Positions 1-5,031 of a stretch of DNA of 7,966 nucleotides are shown piece after piece (within the stretch, counting starts at the first letter, position 1; the number at the start of each line of letters is the position of its first letter). The translations under genes and the position numbers were made by a program. Source of the DNA: Candidatus Aenigmatarchaeota archaeon (GTDB taxonomy: Archaea; Aenigmatarchaeota; Aenigmatarchaeia; QMZP01); contig DAOVIL010000017.1 of the NCBI GenBank assembly GCA_030673725.1, forward strand, positions 1 to 7,966, in the 5' to 3' direction. Under the pieces are notes generated by a model, which worked only from the letters and a program-made list of their open reading frames with translations, was not told where the DNA came from and ran no database searches.

Positions 1-1186
1 AACCCTCACCCTCTCCCAGACGCCAACCCCGCCTGCGCCCCCGGCCCCGCCTGCGCCCACACCCTCAGGAGGAGGAGGCGGTGGCTACGGTGGTGGTGCT
101 CCCTGCACAGAGGACTGGGTTTGCAGCACCTGGGGCCCCTGCATAGGAGGCACGCAGATAAGGACTTGCAGTGACGACAACTCGTGCGGCACTGTCTGGA
201 ACAGGCCAGAGCTGATGCAGACATGCATAGTGGGAATGACCCTGAGCCTGCCTGCAGTGTATGTGAATGCCAATGACTGCGTTTCAGCCAGGCTGGGCAT
301 ATCGAACACAGGGGACTCAGATTTAAGCAGCATAACACTGGAGTCATACACCATAACAGACTGCTGCTCCATAACGCCTGGCCAGGCCAGCATATCCTCG
401 ATAAGCGGGGGAAGCAGCAGGAATGTGTTCCTCCAGGTGTGCGCGACAAAGTACGCCAGCAAGGGCGATTATGAGAAGGAGATAGAGGTCAAGGCCACTG
501 GGCTGACAAAGAGGATAAAGCTTTACGTGTATGTCACCAAGAACTACGGTGAGGTGCTGCTGGACAGGCTGAACGCTGTAGAGGCCTCCCTCAACGCCCT
601 GGACACCGCTGCGTTTGACACAATCCAGATGGGGCTCTACAGCATGGCAAGGGAGCAGATAGAACTGGCCAAGACCTACCTGGCTGCAGTCAATTATGAC
701 GGTACAGAGAGCGCCCTCGATAAAGCTGAGGATTACATCTCACAGATAAGATCCCATGTGCCCCAGGCAATGGACCTGTCCTGGCTGATGTGGCTGGTCT
801 TGCCCATGGTATTGGTGGGCCTGATGGGATTCGTGGGCTGGTGGTTCCTCATTAGGAAAAGGACGGGGGCATACAAATACAAGCCGCCCAGGTACTATCC
901 TGTCACGCCAGTGCCGCAGAAGATAGACAAGGGCTTCCTGCTGAAGGAGCTGAAGGTCCTGGAGAAGAAGGTGCTGGGCATAAACATAAACAGGCTGGGC
1001 GCGACTGAGAGGTACCATTATGAGAAGGCCAAGCACGCCCTTGAAAGGATGGAGCACCATATAATGCAGGACAACATACTGTCAGCCAGGACGCTCCTGA
1101 ACGAGGCAGAGACATCCCTGAGGGTGCTGGAGTCAAGGCTGCTGTCATTCGACATCATAAAGAAGAGTGAAGGGTTTAACCCCTAA
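1..1186 (+). CDS. Membrane-anchored surface protein with Pro/Gly stalk and TSP1-like module (5' partial)
   Basis: The frame is open from base 2 to the TAA at 1184-1186 (394 visible residues) with no Met before residue 72, so the gene starts outside the window and the ATG at 215 is internal. Visible order: Pro/Ala-rich then Gly-rich linker (residues 9-32); a six-cysteine module (about 34-74) whose W-x-C-S-x-W-x-x-C-x-x-G-x-Q-x-R-x-C pattern resembles thrombospondin type 1 repeats; a beta-rich Ig/CARDB-like stretch (about 76-180); a helical stretch (about 185-255); one transmembrane helix (about 259-284, nt 776-853) followed by R-K-R; then a helical C-terminal tail of about 110 residues rich in Lys and Glu. 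By the positive-inside rule the Cys module is outside and the tail cytoplasmic. Cys modules of this kind recur in DPANN surface proteins (family knowledge). The function, perhaps adhesion or envelope structure, is inferred. The tail could bind a cytosolic partner. Confidence 0.85.
   Translation, partial: TLTLSQTPTPPAPPAPPAPTPSGGGGGGYGGGAPCTEDWVCSTWGPCIGGTQIRTCSDDNSCGTVWNRPELMQTCIVGMTLSLPAVYVNANDCVSARLGISNTGDSDLSSITLESYTITDCCSITPGQASISSISGGSSRNVFLQVCATKYASKGDYEKEIEVKATGLTKRIKLYVYVTKNYGEVLLDRLNAVEASLNALDTAAFDTIQMGLYSMAREQIELAKTYLAAVNYDGTESALDKAEDYISQIRSHVPQAMDLSWLMWLVLPMVLVGLMGFVGWWFLIRKRTGAYKYKPPRYYPVTPVPQKIDKGFLLKELKVLEKKVLGININRLGATERYHYEKAKHALERMEHHIMQDNILSARTLLNEAETSLRVLESRLLSFDIIKKSEGFNP
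27..97 (+). repeat. Low-complexity coding repeat (Pro-Ala then Gly linker)
   Basis: A 14-bp direct repeat occurs at 27-40 and 45-58 (18-bp period, six codons), encoding Pro/Ala-rich units. A Gly-rich run with one Tyr follows at about 68-97. This is a flexible extracellular stalk inside the surface protein; such tracts can vary in length between strains by slippage. Confidence 0.75.
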
Positions 1187-1561
1187 TTACTCGATTGCTT
1201 CCAGGTCCCGCTTTATCTTCTCCATCTGCGTGTACATCCCCTTCACGTAGTCCTCTATCTCCCTTGGGGTCTCGACCCTTATGGGCGCTGTGACCGCCCT
1301 TATGTGGGACTCCTCAACGTGTGACCTGGAGAGCGTGGAGTGCAGTATCGACAGGGTGGCGTTCAGGTTGTCCAGGCCCTTGTGGCATATGGAAAGGCCT
1401 GCCTGTACCTCCCTTTCCATCTCTGTGAGTGCATCCAGTGCATCCCTCAGGCTGAGGGCGAACGACCTGAGCTTCTCTATATGCTCAAGGACCTGCCTGT
1501 ACTTGTCGACCTTGATAAAAAGAGGCGGCGCTTCCCTTACCGCCTTTCTTTGTGTTACCAT
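1187..1561 (-). CDS. Conserved-looking helical protein of unknown function
   Basis: 124 aa, start ATG 1559-1561, stop at 1187-1189 directly abutting the stop of the convergent surface-protein gene. I do not recognise the family. The first 25 residues hold a short non-helical segment (A-P-P-L-F-I-K-V-D-K-Y), followed by an almost uninterrupted series of amphipathic helices with regular Leu/Ile spacing (about residues 22-85). A short Pro-containing break (V-T-A-P-I-R-V-E-T-P-R, about 90-100) leads to a final helix. There is no signal peptide, membrane helix or Cys pair, so it is probably cytoplasmic and coiled-coil forming. A TATA-like element at 1584-1593 lies about 27 nt before the ATG, which fits a leaderless transcript and this start. 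The sequence is strongly protein-like, but no role can be assigned. Confidence 0.75.
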   Translation of the reverse strand: MVTQRKAVREAPPLFIKVDKYRQVLEHIEKLRSFALSLRDALDALTEMEREVQAGLSICHKGLDNLNATLSILHSTLSRSHVEESHIRAVTAPIRVETPREIEDYVKGMYTQMEKIKRDLEAIE

Positions 1562-1583
1562 ACTATATTCTTCGGTTCAGGGC

Positions 1584-1593
1584 TTAAATATTT
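1584..1593 (-). promoter_or_regulatory. TATA box for the 1187-1561 gene
   Basis: On the minus strand the sequence reads AAATATTTAA, centred about 27 nt upstream of the ATG at 1561. The spacing places transcription start at or next to the start codon. Confidence 0.55.
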
Positions 1594-1604
1594 TCAGAAT
1601 TGGA

Positions 1605-1676
1605 TGCGTCAGCCGGGATTCGAACCCGAATCGTCAGATTGGCAACCTGACATTCTAACCATTAAACTACTGACGC
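1605..1676 (-). tRNA. tRNA-Gly (anticodon GCC)
   Basis: A 72-nt cloverleaf folds by hand. The acceptor stem GCGTCAG pairs perfectly with CTGACGC. The D arm contains AATGGTTA. The anticodon stem TCAGG/TCTGA encloses the loop TTGCCAA, giving anticodon GCC. The T arm has loop TTCGAAT with a five-pair stem including one G-U. Discriminator base is A, and G1-C71, C2-G70, G3-C69 are as usual for tRNA-Gly. It reads GGC and GGU. No intron is present and CCA is not encoded (the next bases are TCC), so CCA must be added after transcription. The 5' end lies only 10 nt after the stop of the 39-aa zinc-ribbon gene, so it is either co-transcribed with that gene or driven by a promoter inside it. Confidence 0.97.
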
Positions 1677-1686
1677 GTTTTTGATA

Positions 1687-1806
1687 TTATTCCTTCTTGA
1701 GCTTTTTAATGTTCGTGCTCCTGCACTGTGGGCACAGCCTGGTGGCAGGCTCCATGAATATGGGCTTGCCGGTCCATCCGCAGCTCTGGCATTCGTATTT
1801 GGCCAT
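1687..1806 (-). CDS. 39-aa zinc-ribbon protein
   Basis: ATG at 1804-1806 to TAA at 1687-1689, 39 residues. Two knuckles, C-Q-S-C (residues 6-9) and C-P-Q-C (25-28), are separated by 15 residues and followed by a Lys-rich tail (K-K-L-K-K-E), the layout of a rubredoxin-like zinc ribbon. A strong TATA element (1828-1836) lies 26 nt upstream, which supports a real, leaderlessly transcribed gene. Size and fold recall archaeal RNA polymerase subunit Rpo12 (RpoP) and small ribosomal zinc proteins, but the spacing and residues around the cysteines do not match Rpo12 well enough to name it. Binding nucleic acid or a protein partner is inferred from the zinc ribbon and basic tail. Short length makes it easy to miss. 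Confidence 0.82.
   Translation of the reverse strand: MAKYECQSCGWTGKPIFMEPATRLCPQCRSTNIKKLKKE
1701..1710 (-). promoter_or_regulatory. Possible TATA box for tRNA-Gly inside the zinc-ribbon gene
   Basis: The minus strand reads ATTAAAAAGC, centred about 30 nt before the tRNA 5' end, which would allow a start about 4 nt upstream of the mature tRNA. It lies within codons for N-I-K-K of the 39-aa protein. It could be only AT-rich Lys codons. Confidence 0.35.
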
Positions 1807-1827
1807 GGTATATCTTAGAGAAACCAG

Positions 1828-1836
1828 CTATATATG
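1828..1836 (-). promoter_or_regulatory. TATA box for the 39-aa zinc-ribbon gene
   Basis: CATATATAG on the minus strand, centred 26 nt before the ATG at 1806. It sits just beyond the stop of SRP54 (1840-1842), so this gene and probably the tRNA need not depend on readthrough from SRP54. Confidence 0.65.
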
Positions 1837-1839
1837 ATT

Positions 1840-3162
1840 TTATCCCATGCCCATCTGCCTGGCAAGCTTGGCGAAAGGCCCCCTCTTGAAGGCTTTCCCG
1901 CCCTTCGTCATCTTCATTATCTTCTTTATCTGCTTGTAGTTCTTCATGAGGTCCCTGACCTCAGCCTCAGCTGTTCCAGCGCCCTTTGCTATCCTGACTA
2001 TCCTGGAAGCTGTGAGGATGTCAGGCTCTTCCCTCTCCTTCTTTGTCATGGAGCTGATTATATGCTCCCATTTCTTCATCTTCTCTTCCTGAACGTCCAG
2101 CATGCCCTTTGGTATCTTCAGGCTGCCCATCCCGGGCAGCATCTCGGTTATCTTGTTGAGCGGGCCCATCTTCTTCATGTTCTGTATCTGCTCCATGAAC
2201 TCGTTCAGGGTGAATTTGCCTTCCAGCATCTTCTTGACGCCTTCCTCCTCTATGCCCGCTTCCTTCGCCTTGTCCAGCAGGCCCTGTATGTCGCCATAGC
2301 CTATCAGCATGGACACGAACCTCTTTGGGTCGTACATCTCCAGGTCCCCCATCTTCTCCCCAACGCCTATGAACTTGACAGGGGCGCCTGCTGCAGTGGC
2401 AGCTGCAAGCGCACCGCCCCCCTTTGCTGTGCCGTCAAGCTTGGAGACGGCCAGGCCTGTTATGCCAACGAGCTTGTTGAACTCCTCTGTCTGTTTCCTG
2501 GCAGCCTGGCCTATGTCTGCGGGTATGACCAGCAGGACCTCGTCCGGTTGTATTATCTTCCCCAGGTTCTTGAGCTCCTTGGCGAGCTTCCCGTCCAGGG
2601 CATCCCTTCCTGCAGAATCGAATATGATTACGTCTTCCTTGGCGTCCTTCAGGGCATTCTTGGCGACATCCTCTGCCTTCTTGCCCTTCTTGTAGACCTT
2701 TGCGCCCACCTTGTCCCCTATCTGCTCCAGTTGTGTCTGGGCAGCCGGCCTGTGTATGTCGCACGCCACCAGGGCCGGGGTCAGGCCCCTTACCTTGAAC
2801 CATTTGGCCATCTTGCCTATCGTGGTGGTCTTTCCTGACCCGAAAAGGCCTATCACAAGTATCTTCTGCTTTTTCAGGGCTATCTCACCCTTCTCAGCTC
2901 CCAGGAAAGCTACCACATTGTCGTAGAGGGTCTTTATGAAGTGCTCCTTCAGGCTCATGCCAGGGGGCGCCTTCTCCCCCAGCACCTTCTTCTTTATGCT
3001 GGACGTAAGCTGAGCCACCAGGGCTACATCCACGTCTGATGTTATCAGGGTCCTCTGGAGTTCCCTCAGGATCCCCTCTACAGCTTCCTTATCCACTATG
3101 CCCATCCTTGCTATCTTCTTGAATGTGTTCTTCAGGGAGGAGCCGAACTTGTCAAGCACCAT
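1840..3162 (-). CDS. srp54: Signal recognition particle GTPase SRP54
   Basis: 440 aa, full length for the archaeal family (about 430-450). It binds SRP RNA and signal peptides and delivers ribosomes to the membrane through the receptor FtsY. Helical N domain, residues 1-90. G domain, about 98-290: P-loop G-L-F-G-S-G-K-T-T-T (105-114), D-I-H-R-P-A-A (135-141), D-S-A-G-R (182-186), S-K-L-D-G (240-244) and the G-V-G-E closing loop (266-269). Met-rich M domain, about 315-440, with the RNA-binding helix-turn-helix R-I-V-R-I-A-K-G-A-G (387-396). Small deviations from consensus: Phe in the P-loop where Gln is usual in SRP54, Ser instead of Thr in DTAGR, and Ser in place of Thr in TKLDG. The start is supported by the N-domain match and by a TATA box 26 nt upstream. 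It lies 51 nt downstream of aIF2-alpha. Confidence 0.98.
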   Translation of the reverse strand: MVLDKFGSSLKNTFKKIARMGIVDKEAVEGILRELQRTLITSDVDVALVAQLTSSIKKKVLGEKAPPGMSLKEHFIKTLYDNVVAFLGAEKGEIALKKQKILVIGLFGSGKTTTIGKMAKWFKVRGLTPALVACDIHRPAAQTQLEQIGDKVGAKVYKKGKKAEDVAKNALKDAKEDVIIFDSAGRDALDGKLAKELKNLGKIIQPDEVLLVIPADIGQAARKQTEEFNKLVGITGLAVSKLDGTAKGGGALAAATAAGAPVKFIGVGEKMGDLEMYDPKRFVSMLIGYGDIQGLLDKAKEAGIEEEGVKKMLEGKFTLNEFMEQIQNMKKMGPLNKITEMLPGMGSLKIPKGMLDVQEEKMKKWEHIISSMTKKEREEPDILTASRIVRIAKGAGTAEAEVRDLMKNYKQIKKIMKMTKGGKAFKRGPFAKLARQMGMG

Positions 3163-3182
3163 AACATACCTACATCGTATCG

Positions 3183-3193
3183 ATATATAAAAT
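3183..3193 (-). promoter_or_regulatory. TATA box for srp54
   Basis: ATTTTATATAT on the minus strand, centred 26 nt before the srp54 ATG, in the 51-nt gap after the aIF2-alpha stop. It suggests an independent, leaderless start. Confidence 0.65.
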
Positions 3194-3213
3194 AAGATAA
3201 GCGTCTTTAAAGC

Positions 3214-3975
3214 TTATTTTACCAGCTCGAAGCTTGCTTCCCCGCCAGCCTTCTCTATCGCCTTGACCACCTCAGCGGCGACTGCCTCCAGGGCAGATTC
3301 GACTTCCCTGAAGTTCTTGCCGCTGTTGGACAGCTCGTATTTGGGGGCCGAGACATAGCGTACGTTCATCCCGTCCTTCTGTGCCTTCTCCAGCGCCTTC
3401 TTGATGACCTCTATCCCGTCGGGCCTGTAGCATACCAGCCTCAGCCTAGCCATGGCACTGTATGTCTTCTCGACAAAGGACTTCTTGGCTATCGCTATGA
3501 GGGCATCTGCCCATTTCTTCGGTACGCCCTTCCTGGTAAGGAGCTCCGGGTTCTTGAAGGCAGTCTCGAACACCTTGGTGAGGGGCCCGAACTCCTCCTG
3601 CAGCTTGTAGCCTATCTCCTTGTACGTTTCTTCCAGGCCCATCTTCAGGCTCTTTCCAGCCATCTCCAGGAGCTTCTCTGAGCGCTTCTCCCTTTTGAAC
3701 TCGTTCAGCTTCCTGTTGGCCTCGTCCTTGTGGACCCTCTTGACAGAAAGTGATATTGTATGGTCCTCTGCGCTCATCACCTTGCAGACCACGTATTGGC
3801 TCTCCCTAAGGAACTCCCTTATGTCCCGGACCCACTTCTTTGCGACCTCAGAGACATGCACCATACCTTTCATGTTGTCGTACTGGATCATCTCCACCTG
3901 GGCGGAGTTTGGGTACAGCCTGGTCACCCTGCACACTACCAGTTCATACTTCTTGCGTTTGCCAATCCTTCTCAT
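3214..3975 (-). CDS. eif2a: Translation initiation factor 2 subunit alpha (aIF2-alpha)
   Basis: 253 aa. This is the alpha subunit of the heterotrimeric factor that brings initiator Met-tRNA to the small ribosomal subunit. An S1-type OB fold spans about residues 9-82 (E-L-V-V-C-R-V..., G-M-V-H-V-S-E-V, ending I-S-L-S-V-K-R-V), followed by a helical middle domain (about 85-170) and a C-terminal alpha/beta domain (about 172-253) that contacts the gamma subunit. The frame stays open upstream to 4158, but that extension is composition noise overlapping eS27. The ATG at 3975 gives the family N-terminus and has a TATA box exactly 26 nt before it. The residue aligning with eukaryotic phospho-Ser51 appears to be Ala45 (S-E-V-A). 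The order eL42-eS27-aIF2-alpha is conserved in many archaea, but Nop10, which often follows, is absent here. Confidence 0.96.
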   Translation of the reverse strand: MRRIGKRKKYELVVCRVTRLYPNSAQVEMIQYDNMKGMVHVSEVAKKWVRDIREFLRESQYVVCKVMSAEDHTISLSVKRVHKDEANRKLNEFKREKRSEKLLEMAGKSLKMGLEETYKEIGYKLQEEFGPLTKVFETAFKNPELLTRKGVPKKWADALIAIAKKSFVEKTYSAMARLRLVCYRPDGIEVIKKALEKAQKDGMNVRYVSAPKYELSNSGKNFREVESALEAVAAEVVKAIEKAGGEASFELVK

Positions 3976-3996
3976 AACTTTACTTAAGCGGTTTTC

Positions 3997-4005
3997 TTTA
4001 AAAAG
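3997..4005 (-). promoter_or_regulatory. TATA box for aIF2-alpha
   Basis: CTTTTTAAA on the minus strand, centred 26 nt upstream of the ATG at 3975. It decides the start: the longer reading frame would begin upstream of this promoter. Confidence 0.6.
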
Positions 4006-4016
4006 AGTTAGAGGCT

Positions 4017-4184
4017 CTACCTCATCGCAGTGGCGGTTTTTGTCTTCAGCGTCCCTTTCCCGCCTGTGGGCTCTGCAAGAACCTCTCCGCAGACCAGGCA
4101 CTTGACTGTAGTGGACGGGCTGCTGAAGATGACCTGCTCGTTCTTGCACTTCCCGCATTTCACTTTCAGGAATTTTCTACTCAT
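4017..4184 (-). CDS. rps27e: Small-subunit ribosomal protein eS27
   Basis: 55 aa, a zinc-binding protein of the 30S subunit. A four-cysteine ribbon C10-x2-C13-x15-C29-x2-C32 is embedded in the family signature (F-L-K-V-K-C near the start; [16 protein letters not shown] at about 36-44). Length is close to the archaeal norm (about 55-65). The ATG at 4184 matches the usual N-terminus; another ATG two codons earlier (4190) is possible, and the frame open further upstream to 4265 runs through eL42 and is not coding. The gene follows the eL42 stop by only 8 nt with no clear own promoter, so it is probably co-transcribed with eL42. Its C-terminal tail (K-T-K-T-A-T-A-M-R) is short and basic. Confidence 0.95.
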   Translation of the reverse strand: MSRKFLKVKCGKCKNEQVIFSSPSTTVKCLVCGEVLAEPTGGKGTLKTKTATAMR

Positions 4185-4192
4185 AAGCATCC

Positions 4193-4483
4193 TTAATGGG
4201 CTGTCAGCTCGAACTTCTTTATCCGGAACCCCTTCTTGATGTGCTGCTTCTTGCATGCCTTGCACAGCAGCCTCAGGTCAAGCTTCTTGGTAGGCTTGCC
4301 CTCTCCCTTAGGCTTTGGCCTGGGGAAGCCCCTGTATCCCTTCACCTTCCTCTCGAACCTTTTGACTGACTGGGACATGGGGTGGGCCTTGCTCCTGGCC
4401 TTCTTCTTCACCTGCTTTACAGTATGCTCCGTGTGCTTCTTGCACTTCGGGCACAGTGCCTTGATAGTCTTTGGCCATCTCAT
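4193..4483 (-). CDS. rpl44e: Large-subunit ribosomal protein eL42 (L44e)
   Basis: 96 aa, a zinc-containing protein near the 50S E site that contacts deacylated tRNA. Family signatures: P-K-T-I near the start, C11-P-K-C14 and K-K-H-T-E-H-T, a basic middle ([11 protein letters not shown], about 49-59), K-P-T-K-K-L-D-L-R, the second pair C74-K-A-C77, and the ending G-F-R-I-K-K-F-E-L. The length is as expected. A GGTGA motif at 4488-4492 sits four bases before the ATG, and the TATA-like element is about 37 nt upstream. Unlike its neighbours, this mRNA therefore probably has a short leader of about 11 nt with a Shine-Dalgarno site. It heads a likely two-gene unit with eS27. Confidence 0.97.
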   Translation of the reverse strand: MRWPKTIKALCPKCKKHTEHTVKQVKKKARSKAHPMSQSVKRFERKVKGYRGFPRPKPKGEGKPTKKLDLRLLCKACKKQHIKKGFRIKKFELTAH

Positions 4484-4487
4484 ATGG

Positions 4488-4492
4488 TCACC
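4488..4492 (-). promoter_or_regulatory. Shine-Dalgarno site of eL42
   Basis: GGTGA on the minus strand, complementary to the archaeal 16S 3' end, four bases before the ATG. It is the only clear Shine-Dalgarno motif placed close before a start in the window. Confidence 0.6.
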
Positions 4493-4515
4493 GGATTATT
4501 AGTATAGTAATCGTG

Positions 4516-4524
4516 CTTTTAAAT
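4516..4524 (-). promoter_or_regulatory. TATA box for eL42-eS27
   Basis: ATTTAAAAG on the minus strand, overlapping the stop codon of the GINS gene (4519-4521) and centred 37 nt before the eL42 ATG. Predicted transcription start near 4494, leaving room for the GGTGA site in the leader. Confidence 0.5.
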
Positions 4525-5031
4525 TGTTAATTCAGCTGTTTTGGCCGCTCCCTTCTTCTTCAGGAGCTCAGCGTTCTCTTTCGGAAGGGTGGATATGTCC
4601 CCCACCTTGAACGGCCCATAGCTCTTCATGTCTATCCCCACGAACAGGGGAACCTCTTCTAGGAAGGCTACCACATGCTGGGGCTCCACCTTTGCCTCCA
4701 GCATGCCCTTCTTCTTCCCCTGCCAATCCTCTATGACGCTTGCCAGGGACTTCAGGAACATGTATTCGTCCTCTGTCAGGTTCTCAGGCTTCACCCCTGA
4801 CCTCACGAAGTAGAGGGCGCCCATCAGTATCTTCTTCTCCCTCAGCTCGACCAGGTCCTGCATGCGCCTTTTCGCCTGGTCATACTCCCACTGGTCCTCC
4901 TTTGTCCTGAGCTTGGATTTCTTGTCCAGGTAGGCCCTGGCGCCCATGAAGAAGTCTGCAGGGAGGGGGGTAAGGCCTGCGCTTCCCTTCTCCTTGCTTA
5001 CCGCATCCCTTATGCTCTCATACGTCAGCAT
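4519..5031 (-). CDS. gins51: GINS complex subunit Gins51 (Gins15 family)
   Basis: 170 aa. GINS joins MCM and a Cdc45/RecJ-like protein to form the replicative helicase. Helical A domain at the N-terminus (about 1-105, with the L-V-E-L-R-E-K-K-I-L helix at 60-69), then a small beta-rich B domain (about 119-165: F-V-G-I-D, Y-G-P-F-K-V-G-D, L-P-K-E-N-A-E-L-L). The A-then-B order identifies Gins51 rather than Gins23, which has the reverse order. The ATG (5029-5031) lies inside the end of the primase gene, overlapping it by 7 nt including the stop, with no own TATA or Shine-Dalgarno site, so translation is probably coupled to the primase. A primase-GINS gene pair is common in archaea and fits their shared work at the fork. 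Confidence 0.9.
   Translation of the reverse strand: MLTYESIRDAVSKEKGSAGLTPLPADFFMGARAYLDKKSKLRTKEDQWEYDQAKRRMQDLVELREKKILMGALYFVRSGVKPENLTEDEYMFLKSLASVIEDWQGKKKGMLEAKVEPQHVVAFLEEVPLFVGIDMKSYGPFKVGDISTLPKENAELLKKKGAAKTAELTI

Noticed and set aside
215..217. ATG at 215 as the start of the surface protein
   Set aside because: The frame is open to the window edge, and the upstream codons encode the Cys module and stalk that clearly belong to the same protein.
1834..2838. 334-codon open frame on the plus strand
   Set aside because: It lies entirely antisense to SRP54, is Leu/His/Tyr-rich and low in domain-like pattern; a mirror of the GC-rich third positions of srp54.
3976..4158. N-terminal extension of aIF2-alpha
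   Set aside because: It runs through the eS27 gene in another frame, has shadow-like composition, and would start upstream of the TATA box at 3997-4005.
4185..4265. N-terminal extension of eS27
   Set aside because: It overlaps the eL42 C-terminus, and the family N-terminus begins at the ATG at 4184.
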